Shown here: in pieces, positions 21,465-28,610 of the stretch
Numbering within the stretch: position 1 is the first letter of the stretch
Layout of the letters: every line of letters starts with the position of its first letter
NCBI GenBank assembly: GCA_029777225.1
Contig: JAKOSR010000040.1
Coordinates: 1 to 29,486 of the forward strand
Length of the DNA: 29,486 nucleotides
Origin: Chloroflexota bacterium
GTDB lineage: Bacteria > Chloroflexota > Anaerolineae > Anaerolineales > Anaerolineaceae
Direction of reading: 5' to 3'
Position numbers and translations under genes: made by a program
The notes under the pieces: model-generated
The model's database searches: none
What the model was told of the DNA's origin: nothing
The model's input: only the letters and a program-made list of their open reading frames with translations

Positions 21465-21878
21465 ATGACAATATCAGATCCAATTGCCGATATGTTAACG
21501 CGGATTCGCAACGTGGCCATGGCTGGACAAAGCCTGGTGGTCATGCCGAATTCCAAGCTCAAGTCCGAACTCGCCCGCATTTTGCAGGAAGAGGGCTACC
21601 TCGAGAGCTTTGAAATTGTGGATGGAAAAGTGGAAGGCACCAAGGAATTGCGCCTGAAGCTCAAGTACATCGGTGAACGCCGACACCGCCGCCCGATCAT
21701 CACTGGTCTTACACGCGTCAGCCGCCCTGGCTGCCGGGTGTACACCTCCAAGGAAGAAATTCCCTGGGTTCTCTCGGGCATCGGAATCGCGATTATATCC
21801 ACCCCCAAGGGGATTATGACCGGCCAGCGCGCCCGTAAAATCGGCGTTGGTGGCGAAATCCTCTGCAAGGTTTGGTAG
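21465..21878 (+). CDS. rpsH: 30S ribosomal protein S8
   Basis: Central-domain 16S rRNA-binding protein, and in E. coli the repressor of the spc operon; 137 residues, slightly longer than the usual 131. It has ISDPIADMLTRIRNV, the extra segment VEGTKELRLKLKYIGERRHRRPIITGL, and the conserved C-terminal STPKGIMTGQRARKIGVGGEILCKVW. GGAGG lies upstream of the ATG. Confidence 0.98.
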   Translation: MTISDPIADMLTRIRNVAMAGQSLVVMPNSKLKSELARILQEEGYLESFEIVDGKVEGTKELRLKLKYIGERRHRRPIITGLTRVSRPGCRVYTSKEEIPWVLSGIGIAIISTPKGIMTGQRARKIGVGGEILCKVW

Positions 21879-21889
21879 GAGGAACAGAA

Positions 21890-22438
21890 ATGTCGCGAAT
21901 CGGAAGAATGCCCATCACCCTGCCCAAGGGTGTGGAGGTCAAGATTGAGGGAAACACGGTCACCGTCAGCGGCCCCAAAGGCAGCATGACTGAGACCTTC
22001 TCTCCCGAGATTGGCATCAAACTGGAAGATGGCGTTTTGCACATTGAACGCCCGAACGATGAACCACGTGTCCGCGCTTTGCACGGCACAACCCGTGCCC
22101 TGCTCCACAACATGGTGGTTGGCTGCGGCCAGGGGTTCGAACGTGAAATCGAAGTTATCGGCGTGGGCTACCGCGCTGAACTGAGTGGAAAAGACCTGAT
22201 TCTGAACGTGGGTTACTCGCACCCTGTCAAATTTGAAGCGCCGGAAGGCATTTCATACGAAGCGGACGCGAAAACCCGCCTTATTAAAATCAAGGGTCAT
22301 GACCGCCAGCAGGTTGGCCAAATCGCCGCCAATATCCGTGCCATCCGGCCGCCAGAGCACTACCATGGTACCGGCTTGCGCTACAAGGGCGAGATTGTCA
22401 AACTGAAGGCTGGCAAGGCTGGAAAGACCGGCAAGTAG
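21890..22438 (+). CDS. rplF: 50S ribosomal protein L6
   Basis: Protein near the sarcin-ricin loop; 182 residues in two similar domains. It starts MSRIGRMPITLPKGVEV and has GTTRALLHNMVVGCGQGFER and the second-domain end RPPEHYHGTGLRYKGEIVKLKAGK. The ATG at 21890 is chosen over one six codons upstream because AGGAGG lies 7 nt before it. A weak third of the tail (KAGKAGKTGK) is Lys/Gly-rich, as usual. Confidence 0.97.
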   Translation: MSRIGRMPITLPKGVEVKIEGNTVTVSGPKGSMTETFSPEIGIKLEDGVLHIERPNDEPRVRALHGTTRALLHNMVVGCGQGFEREIEVIGVGYRAELSGKDLILNVGYSHPVKFEAPEGISYEADAKTRLIKIKGHDRQQVGQIAANIRAIRPPEHYHGTGLRYKGEIVKLKAGKAGKTGK

Positions 22439-22448
22439 AGGTAAAACA

Positions 22449-22814
22449 ATGGCTAAAAAATCAAAGAACCAAGCTCGTTTACGCCGTCACATTCGCGTCC
22501 GCAAGAAGATTTTCGGCACGCCTGAAAAACCGCGCCTGAACGTCTTCCGCAGCATCACCCAGATTTACGCGCAGGTGATTGATGACCATAGTGGCGTCAC
22601 CCTGGTCTCCGCGTCCACCATCGATAAAGAGCTCCGCGAGGCCGTCGCCGGCAAGAATAAGTCCGAGCAGGCCAGCCTGGTTGGTGAGGCACTGGCCAAG
22701 CGCGCCCTCGAAAAAGGTATCAAGACTGTGGTCATGGACCGCGGCGGATACTATTACACTGGCCGGCTGAAAGCTTTGGCCGATGGCGCGCGCAAGGGCG
22801 GCCTGGAATTCTAA
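22449..22814 (+). CDS. rplR: 50S ribosomal protein L18
   Basis: 5S rRNA-binding protein; 121 residues, normal. It has the basic N-terminus ARLRRHIRVRKKIFGTPEKPRLNVFRS, then IYAQVIDDHSGVTLVSAST and the C-terminal VVMDRGGYYYTGRLKALADGARKGGLEF (usually FDRGGYKYHGRVKALADAAREAGLKF). AGGTAA lies before the ATG. Confidence 0.97.
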   Translation: MAKKSKNQARLRRHIRVRKKIFGTPEKPRLNVFRSITQIYAQVIDDHSGVTLVSASTIDKELREAVAGKNKSEQASLVGEALAKRALEKGIKTVVMDRGGYYYTGRLKALADGARKGGLEF

Positions 22815-22826
22815 GCTGAGGAAACT

Positions 22827-23351
22827 ATGGATTTTAACGAATCATTCGAAGAAAAATTTGACGAGCGCGTTATAGACATCGCCCGTGTTGCCAAAGTTGT
22901 CAAGGGCGGCCGCCGGTTCTCCTTCCGGGTGACCCTGGTCGTCGGCGATAACAACGGCAGCGTAGGCCTTGGTATCGGCAAAGCCGCCACCGTGCCCGAC
23001 GCGATGCGCAAAGCGACCGAGCACGCCCACAAAAACCTGCACAAGGTCAGCCTGTATGGCACGACCATTGCCCATGAAGTGACTGGTTCACAGAGTGGCG
23101 CGCATGTGCTGTTGAAGCCCGCTTCTGCCGGTACTGGCGTTATCGCGGCTGGTGGCGTCCGTGCGGTTTGCGAAGCCGCGGGCATCAAGGATATTCTGAC
23201 CAAATCATTGGGCAGCAGCAATATGCTCAATATTGTCCAGGCGACATTTGACGCCCTGGCCCAGCTCAAGTCCCCCGAGACGGTCGCGATTGAACGCGGC
23301 AAGGATGTTAAGGATGTGACTCCTTACTGGGATCGGAGGAAGAATGGCTAA
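22827..23351 (+). CDS. rpsE: 30S ribosomal protein S5
   Basis: Accuracy-centre protein beside S4; 174 residues, normal. It has VIDIARVAKVVKGGRRFSF, the conserved VGDNNGSVGLGIGKA and the second-domain PASAGTGVIAAGGVRAVCEAAGIKDILTKSLGSSN. It ends 8 nt inside the rpmD gene, so the two are likely translated in a coupled way. Confidence 0.98.
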   Translation: MDFNESFEEKFDERVIDIARVAKVVKGGRRFSFRVTLVVGDNNGSVGLGIGKAATVPDAMRKATEHAHKNLHKVSLYGTTIAHEVTGSQSGAHVLLKPASAGTGVIAAGGVRAVCEAAGIKDILTKSLGSSNMLNIVQATFDALAQLKSPETVAIERGKDVKDVTPYWDRRKNG

Positions 23352-23550
23352 GGAAAAAGAAGCAGTAAAAATCGTGCGCGTCAAACTCGTCAAAAGCGGG
23401 ATTGGCTACACTGTCCGCCAGAAGAACACGCTCAAAGCTTTGGGCTTCCACCGCCTGAACGAGGTTGTGGAACACGAAGATACGCCTGCCCTGCGCGGTA
23501 TGCTGAACAAAATCTCCCATTTGGTCGAAATTGAAACAGAGGAGAAATAG
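23344..23550 (+). CDS. rpmD: 50S ribosomal protein L30
   Basis: Small large-subunit protein; 68 residues, close to the usual 58-62. It shows VRVKLVKSGIGYTVRQKNTLKALGFHRLNEVVEHEDTPALRGMLNKISHLV. AGGAAG upstream lies inside the end of rpsE, with which it overlaps by 8 nt. Confidence 0.96.
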   Translation: MAKEKEAVKIVRVKLVKSGIGYTVRQKNTLKALGFHRLNEVVEHEDTPALRGMLNKISHLVEIETEEK

Positions 23551-23552
23551 GA

Positions 23553-24011
23553 ATGCAACTACATGACCTCATCCCTAACGAGGGATCCAAGAAAGACCGT
23601 AAGCGGGTTGGTCGCGGTACTGGCAGTGGGCGGGGCAAGACCTCCGGCCGCGGTACCAAGGGCCAAAATTCACGCCAGGGTGGCGGCGTACGCCTCTACC
23701 ATATGGGCGGTAACCTGCCTTTCTATCGCAAACTCCCCTTCATGCGGGGCGAAGGCTTCACGCCTTACCATCGTGTCCGCTATTCGGAAGTCAACCTCGA
23801 CGCTCTCAAGCAGTTCGCTGCCGGCGCTGAAGTGACCCCTGAAACCCTGAAGGAAGCCGGTTTGCTGAAGAACGAAAGCAAACCCATAAAAATCATGGGC
23901 CGCGGCGAAATCAACATCGCGTTGAAAGTGAAAGCCCACAAAGTGACCGAAGGTGCCCGTCAGAAGATTGAAAAAGCTGGCGGCAGTATCGAAACCATCG
24001 ATCTGGCCTAA
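23553..24011 (+). CDS. rplO: 50S ribosomal protein L15
   Basis: Large-subunit assembly protein; 152 residues, normal. It has the long basic Gly-rich N-terminal arm (KKDRKRVGRGTGSGRGKTSGRGTKGQNSR), then RLYHMGGNLPFYRKLPFMRGEGF and the C-terminal KIMGRGEINIALKVKAHKVTEGARQKIEKAGG. It lies two bases after rpmD. Confidence 0.97.
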   Translation: MQLHDLIPNEGSKKDRKRVGRGTGSGRGKTSGRGTKGQNSRQGGGVRLYHMGGNLPFYRKLPFMRGEGFTPYHRVRYSEVNLDALKQFAAGAEVTPETLKEAGLLKNESKPIKIMGRGEINIALKVKAHKVTEGARQKIEKAGGSIETIDLA

Positions 24012-24031
24012 CAAAAAAGGAGTCCTGCCTC

Positions 24032-25360
24032 ATGAAACGATCATCCTGGCGCTTCCTATGGAAATCTGAAGACATCCGCAACAAGCTGCTGATTTCGCTG
24101 CTATTGCTGGCTGTCTATCGCCTGGCTGCCAACATCCCCGTTCCTGGAGTTGATCGTGCGACGGTGGCCCAGTTAGCCCAGCTTTCGGGCACTGGAACAA
24201 ACTTGATTGGCCTTCTGGATTTGCTTTCCGGCGGTTCTGTTTCCCGGTTCTCCATCCTGGCCATGGGTGTGTACCCATACATTACGGCCCAAATTATCCT
24301 CCAGCTGCTCCAACCGGTTATTCCTTCGCTTGAACGCATGATGAAGGAAGACCCCCGCCAAGGCCGCATCTGGATGGAAAAATGGACGGTCATCCTGACC
24401 ATCCCGATGGCGTTGCTCTCCGCGTTTGGCCAGATTAATATCTTCAACCAAATGCTCGGCAGCTCCGTGATTACCAGCTGGGGCTTTACCGCTGACAAGC
24501 TGCTGCCCACCATGACCGCCATCATTTCGATGGTTGGCGGCACCATGTTTGGCATCTGGATTGGCGAATTAATCTCAGAATACGGCCTGCGTAACCAGGG
24601 TCTTTCGTTGATTATTTTCTCGGGCATCGTTTCCCGCCTGCCCCAGGGTTTGATTAGCATGTTGAACCAAAAGGAACCCTGGTGGGTGTTCGCCCTCGTG
24701 CTGGTGGTGTTGACGCTGACCATCTTTGCCATTGTCTTCGTCCAGCAGGGCCGCCGCAACGTACCGGTGATGTTCCCCGGGCGCCGGATTGGCACCCGCA
24801 TGTCCATGCCAGTGCGCAGCAACCTGCCCCTGATGGTCAACATGGCTGGTATGATCCCGATTATTTTTGCCCAGTCTTTCCTGACCTTCCCCGCCATCCT
24901 GGCCTCGTTCTTCGTGAACTCCAAGGCCGCCTGGTTGTCGAAGTTTGCCACCTGGACCTCTTCCGCTTTTGGCGGTGATACCTGGTGGTACCCGATTATG
25001 TTCTTCCTGCTGGTTGTTGCGTTCTGTTACTTCTATACCGATGTGCTCTTCGCGCAGCAGGACTACGGCGAGAACCTTAAGAAACAAGGCGCCCAGATTC
25101 CCGGCGTTGTCCGCGGAAAACCCACCCAGGATTACCTGACCCGTGTGCAGCGGCGTATCACCCTGCCCGGCGCTTTCTTCCTGGGCCTTGTTGCGGTCAT
25201 GCCTTATATCTTTGGCTACATTCTGCCCAAAGGCAGCTCCGGCATCTTCCTGATGTCCGCTGCCGGTTTGTTGATTGTGGTTGGAACCATTCGCGACACC
25301 GTGGAATACATTTCCACCGAACTCCATTTGCATGGATATGACGATCGGTTGATCAATTAG
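24032..25360 (+). CDS. secY: Preprotein translocase subunit SecY
   Basis: Channel-forming subunit of the Sec translocon in the inner membrane; 442 residues with about ten hydrophobic segments. It has the N-terminal LAVYRLAANIPVPGVD, the plug-region FSILAMGVYPYITAQIILQLL, the TM7 region VNMAGMIPIIFAQS and the cytoplasmic loop KKQGAQIPGVVRGKPTQDYL, with C-terminus LHGYDDRLIN. AAAGGAG lies upstream. The position after rplO is the standard one. Confidence 0.98.
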   Translation: MKRSSWRFLWKSEDIRNKLLISLLLLAVYRLAANIPVPGVDRATVAQLAQLSGTGTNLIGLLDLLSGGSVSRFSILAMGVYPYITAQIILQLLQPVIPSLERMMKEDPRQGRIWMEKWTVILTIPMALLSAFGQINIFNQMLGSSVITSWGFTADKLLPTMTAIISMVGGTMFGIWIGELISEYGLRNQGLSLIIFSGIVSRLPQGLISMLNQKEPWWVFALVLVVLTLTIFAIVFVQQGRRNVPVMFPGRRIGTRMSMPVRSNLPLMVNMAGMIPIIFAQSFLTFPAILASFFVNSKAAWLSKFATWTSSAFGGDTWWYPIMFFLLVVAFCYFYTDVLFAQQDYGENLKKQGAQIPGVVRGKPTQDYLTRVQRRITLPGAFFLGLVAVMPYIFGYILPKGSSGIFLMSAAGLLIVVGTIRDTVEYISTELHLHGYDDRLIN

Positions 25361-25379
25361 CGCGAGCAAGAAGGTTTCG

Positions 25380-26033
25380 ATGAACGAAAAGGCGACTTAC
25401 ATTGTGATGCTTGGCCCTCCAGGGGCCGGCAAAGGCACCCAGGCCAAGGTCCTCGCTGAAAAGCTTGGCCTTGTGCATGTCTCGAGCGGAGACCTCTTCC
25501 GTGAGAACCTGAGCAATGAAACCGAACTGGGCAAGCTGGCTGCCAGCTACATGAATAAAGGCGAGCTTGTGCCCGATGATGTCACCATCGCGATGGTGAA
25601 AGACCGCCTTTCCCGCCCGGACTGCGCCCTCGGCGCCGTTTTGGACGGCTTTCCGCGCACGCCTGCCCAAGCCCAGGCCCTGAATGGCATTTTAGCCGAG
25701 ATGAACGGCCGCGTGGACCTGGTGCCCTTCATCAGCGTTCCCAATGAAGTTTTGGTGGAACGTTTGGGTGGCCGCTGGATGAGCCACTCCGGGCGAGTGT
25801 ACCATGCCATCAACAACCCACCCAAGGTGAAGTGGTTCGATGATATTGATGGTACGCCGCTGTATCAGCGCGAAGATGACAAGCCTGAGACGGTTCTTCA
25901 CCGGATTAACGTTTATTACGAACAAACCTCGCCCCTGATTGAGTACTACCGGGCGGCTGGATCGCTGGTTGAAATTGACGGCACCCGCCCGATTGAACTG
26001 GTGACGGACGAGATTATGAAGGTGGTCAAGTAA
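25380..26033 (+). CDS. adk: Adenylate kinase
   Basis: Interconverts ATP + AMP and 2 ADP; cytoplasmic, 217 residues. It has the P-loop GPPGAGKGT (12-20), SSGDLFREN, the AMP-binding LDGFPRTPAQAQAL, and the long-form LID domain (GGRWMSHSGRVYHAINNPPKV...DDKPETVLHRI). The LID lacks the four-Cys zinc site found in many Gram-positive enzymes. AAGGT precedes the ATG, 19 nt after secY. It overlaps map by one base at its stop. Confidence 0.98.
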   Translation: MNEKATYIVMLGPPGAGKGTQAKVLAEKLGLVHVSSGDLFRENLSNETELGKLAASYMNKGELVPDDVTIAMVKDRLSRPDCALGAVLDGFPRTPAQAQALNGILAEMNGRVDLVPFISVPNEVLVERLGGRWMSHSGRVYHAINNPPKVKWFDDIDGTPLYQREDDKPETVLHRINVYYEQTSPLIEYYRAAGSLVEIDGTRPIELVTDEIMKVVK

Positions 26034-26806
26034 TGGTTGCTTTTGAACACAGCATCAACCTCAAATCGGAATCCGAATTGGCGGTGATGCGTGAGGCGGG
26101 TCGTTTGACTGCCATGGCGCTGGCCGCGGTGAGAGCCGCTGCCGCCCCTGGCGTGACGACCGGCGAACTGAATGAGGTCGCCGAGGCGCTCATGCGCGAG
26201 CATGGTGTCTACTCGCCTTTCAAAAACTATCCGGGGCCCACGCCCTACCCAGGTAGCATCTGCACCAGCATCAACGAAGAATTGGTGCACGGCATCCCTG
26301 GCAAACGCAAGTTGAAGGACGGCGACATCCTTTCGGTGGATTGCGGCGTGGTTTACGAGGGTTTCGTCGGTGATTCCGCTTTTACTATCGGGATTGGCGA
26401 AATCAGCCCATTGGCCCAAAAATTGATTGATGTCACCCGCACCGCGTTGGAACTGGGCACCGAAAAGATGGTGCCTGGAAACCACAGTGGCGACGTTGGT
26501 TACGCCGTGGAATCATACGTGCGCAGTCATGGTTTTTATTGTACGCACGTCTACACCGGTCACGGTGTGGGGCGTGAAATGCACGAAAACCCCATGCTGC
26601 CCAATTACGGGCAGCCCGGCCAGGGATTTTTACTCCGGGAAGGCATGACCATCGCCCTGGAGCCTATGGTCCTCGTGGGGACCCAGCACACCCGGGTGTT
26701 GCGTGACCAATGGACGGTTGTTTCCCGGGATGGGTCGTTGACAGCCCACCAGGAAAATACGATTGCCATCACGAAAGATGGCCCGGTAATTTTGACGAGT
26801 CTCTGA
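26033..26806 (+). CDS. map: Methionine aminopeptidase, type I
   Basis: Removes the N-terminal Met from new proteins; 257 residues, normal for type I. The five metal ligands are present: Asp in LSVDCGVVYEGF, Asp in VGDSAFT (11 residues later), His in YTGHGVGREMHENP, Glu in ALEPMVL, and Glu in AHQENTIAIT. The usual DG before GF is EG here, but this is not a ligand. The start overlaps the adk stop. The next gene is normally infA, but here a promoter and rpmJ follow. Confidence 0.98.
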   Translation: MVAFEHSINLKSESELAVMREAGRLTAMALAAVRAAAAPGVTTGELNEVAEALMREHGVYSPFKNYPGPTPYPGSICTSINEELVHGIPGKRKLKDGDILSVDCGVVYEGFVGDSAFTIGIGEISPLAQKLIDVTRTALELGTEKMVPGNHSGDVGYAVESYVRSHGFYCTHVYTGHGVGREMHENPMLPNYGQPGQGFLLREGMTIALEPMVLVGTQHTRVLRDQWTVVSRDGSLTAHQENTIAITKDGPVILTSL

Positions 26807-26815
26807 GAATCGCTC

Positions 26816-26845
26816 TTGCGTGAATCAGGCTATATACGATATAAT
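26816..26845 (+). promoter_or_regulatory. Promoter of the rpmJ-rpoA block
   Basis: TTGCGT (26816-26821), an 18-nt spacer and a perfect TATAAT (26840-26845). It begins 9 nt after the map stop codon and gives a leader of about 25 nt to rpmJ. The -35 is part of AATCGCTCTTGC, shared exactly with the -35 region of the rplC promoter, and GTGAATCAGGC in the spacer also recurs there. Confidence 0.72.
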
Positions 26846-26877
26846 AGCAACTTTGCGGTAGAAGAAGGAGTAAACTG

Positions 26878-26991
26878 ATGAAAGTTTCAGCTTCAATTAA
26901 AAAGCGCTGTGGAAAATGCAAGATCGTCAAACGTGACGGTCGGCTCTATGTCATTTGCACCAACCCCCGACACAAACAGCGACAAGGATAA
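26878..26991 (+). CDS. rpmJ: 50S ribosomal protein L36, zinc-binding form
   Basis: Small zinc-ribbon protein of the large subunit, 37 residues: MKVSASIKKRCGKCKIVK, RDGRLYVICTNPRHKQRQG. Cys11, Cys14, Cys27 and His32 form the zinc site. AAGGAG sits about 8 nt before the ATG. It lies 12 nt upstream of rpsM and is the first gene of the promoter-led alpha block. Confidence 0.96.
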   Translation: MKVSASIKKRCGKCKIVKRDGRLYVICTNPRHKQRQG

Positions 26992-27002
26992 GGAATCATA
27001 CA

Positions 27003-27392
27003 ATGGCACGTATAGAAGGTGTTGACCTCCCGCGCAATAAGCGCATCCAAATTGGACTTCGTTATATTTTTGGCATCGGTCCCAAGACCGCGGATGAAAT
27101 CCTGGCAGCCACCGGGGTTGACCCTGATATCCGGGTTAAAGACCTGCCTGAGAACGAGGTTTCCAAGCTGCGTGATTACATCGGCCAGAATCTGAAGGTC
27201 GAAGGCGATCTGCGGCGCGAAGTCCAGATGAACATCAAGCGCCTGGTGGAAATTGGCTGCTATCGCGGCCTGCGCCACCGCCGCAACCTGCCCCTGCGCG
27301 GGCAGCGTACCCGCACCAATGCCCGCACACGCAAGGGCCCCAAGAAGACGGTTGCTGGTCGCGGCCGCCGACGTGGAGCAACGAAGAAATAG
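27003..27392 (+). CDS. rpsM: 30S ribosomal protein S13
   Basis: Head protein that contacts the P-site tRNA and L5; 129 residues, normal. It has MARIEGVDLPRNKRIQIGLRYIFGIG, RREVQMNIKRLVEIGCYRGLRHR and the basic C-terminal RGQRTRTNARTRKGPKKTVAG. The ATG at 27003 is chosen over one 16 codons upstream, which lies inside rpmJ, because the family starts with MARI and AAGGA precedes it. Confidence 0.98.
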   Translation: MARIEGVDLPRNKRIQIGLRYIFGIGPKTADEILAATGVDPDIRVKDLPENEVSKLRDYIGQNLKVEGDLRREVQMNIKRLVEIGCYRGLRHRRNLPLRGQRTRTNARTRKGPKKTVAGRGRRRGATKK

Positions 27393-27491
27393 CATACAAC
27401 TGGCTTGATCGCGCCGGGTGGGGCACCCTTTTCCCCTGCGGCATCCCGGTCTTTGATAGCCAGATATGAAAAGAACGAGTGAGGAAAGAAT
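27393..27491 (+). other. Structured spacer between rpsM and rpsK
   Basis: A 99-nt spacer, long for this compact operon. GGGTG (27416-27420) can pair with CACCC (27424-27428), followed by TTTT; GC-rich blocks further on allow other pairings. No good promoter or ORF is visible. It may be a weak terminator or an RNA site for ribosomal-protein feedback. Confidence 0.4.
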
Positions 27492-27896
27492 ATGGCAAAA
27501 CAAGCACGTACAGCGCGACGGACCACGACATCCCGTAAAGTCAAGCGCCAGATTTCAACAGGACAGGTGCATGTATACGCGTCTTTTAACAACACCATCG
27601 TCACTGTGACTGACCTGCAGGGCAACACGGTTTGCTGGGGAAGTTCCGGATCGGCAGGCTTTAAAGGCTCACGCAAGAGCACGCCTTTCGCAGCCCGCAT
27701 GGCCGCGGAACAAACCATGAAAGTCGCCCAGCAAATGGGCATCCAGGAAGTGGAGCTGTTTGTTAAAGGCCCCGGTCCTGGCCGTGAGTCTGCCATCCGT
27801 GCTGTTCAATCTTTGGGCATCAAGGTCAGGCTAATCGCTGATCTGACCCCTGTACCCCATAACGGATGCCGGCCCCCCAAGAAACGCCGCGTGTAG
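27492..27896 (+). CDS. rpsK: 30S ribosomal protein S11
   Basis: Platform protein that helps select mRNA at the Shine-Dalgarno site; 134 residues, normal. It has RKVKRQISTGQVHVYASFNNTIVTVTD, GSAGFKGSRKSTPFAARMAAE and the C-terminal DLTPVPHNGCRPPKKRRV. GAGGAAAG lies upstream of the ATG. Confidence 0.98.
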   Translation: MAKQARTARRTTTSRKVKRQISTGQVHVYASFNNTIVTVTDLQGNTVCWGSSGSAGFKGSRKSTPFAARMAAEQTMKVAQQMGIQEVELFVKGPGPGRESAIRAVQSLGIKVRLIADLTPVPHNGCRPPKKRRV

Positions 27897-27920
27897 TTAA
27901 TTAGAAAAGGAAAATATAAA

Positions 27921-28559
27921 ATGGCTAGATATACTGATGCTGTTTGCAGATTGTGCCGTCGTGAAGGTGAAAAACTTTTCCTGAAGGGCAGCCGCTGCTT
28001 CACCCCCAAATGCGCCTTTGAAAAGCGCGGGTATCCCCCGGGCATGCATGGCAAAACTTCCTCCGGTCGCCCCGACCGCGAGTCGGACTATGCCAAGCAG
28101 CTGCGCGCCAAGCAAAAAGTTCGCCGTGTCTACGGCATCTACGAACACCAGTTCCGCCGCTTCTACAGCCAGGCTGTTGCCATGCGCGGTCTGACCGGTT
28201 TCAACCTGCTGCAGATCCTGGAAACCAACCTCGGTAACGTGGTTTATCGCCTCGGTTTCGCGGCCAGCCGCGCGCAGGCGCGGATCCTGGTTGGCCATGG
28301 GCACTTTCTGCTCAATGGCCAGCGAGCGGACATTCACTCCATGAGTGTCAAGGTTGACGATGTCATCACCGTGGCTGAGACTTCCAAGGACAATGTCTAT
28401 TTCAAGAACCTGCGTGAAGAAGCAGAAGGACGCACACCCCCAACCTGGTTGGCGCGCGATTTGAATAATCTTTCCGGTCGCATGTTGCGCTTGCCCGAAC
28501 GTTCGGAAATTGACGGTAACCTCAACGAACAACTGGTCGTTGAATATTATTCTCGATAA
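27921..28559 (+). CDS. rpsD: 30S ribosomal protein S4, zinc-binding (C+) form
   Basis: Early 16S rRNA-binding protein and accuracy factor; 212 residues, normal. Cys9, Cys12, Cys26 and Cys31 (AVCRLCRREG and GSRCFTPKC) make the N-terminal zinc site. It continues with YGIYEHQFRRFY, an S4 RNA-binding domain (LGNVVYRLGFAASRAQARILVGHGHFLLNGQ) and ends with the usual LVVEYYSR. AAAGGAAA precedes the ATG. Confidence 0.98.
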   Translation: MARYTDAVCRLCRREGEKLFLKGSRCFTPKCAFEKRGYPPGMHGKTSSGRPDRESDYAKQLRAKQKVRRVYGIYEHQFRRFYSQAVAMRGLTGFNLLQILETNLGNVVYRLGFAASRAQARILVGHGHFLLNGQRADIHSMSVKVDDVITVAETSKDNVYFKNLREEAEGRTPPTWLARDLNNLSGRMLRLPERSEIDGNLNEQLVVEYYSR

Positions 28560-28610
28560 ACAGGATCTTAGTTCAATCTTACTTAGAAGATAGATTGGTT
28601 AGGGGTAACC

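Noticed and set aside
24115..25369. Long minus-strand frames opposite secY
   Set aside because: Antisense shadows of a well-conserved membrane protein gene.
26318..26380. Loss of a catalytic Asp in methionine aminopeptidase (EG instead of DG)
   Set aside because: Counting the spacing shows both metal-binding Asp residues are present, 11 residues apart; the changed residue is not a ligand.
28560..28610. Hairpin CAATCT/AGATTG before rpoA as a terminator
   Set aside because: AT-rich and without a T-run; too weak to support a call.
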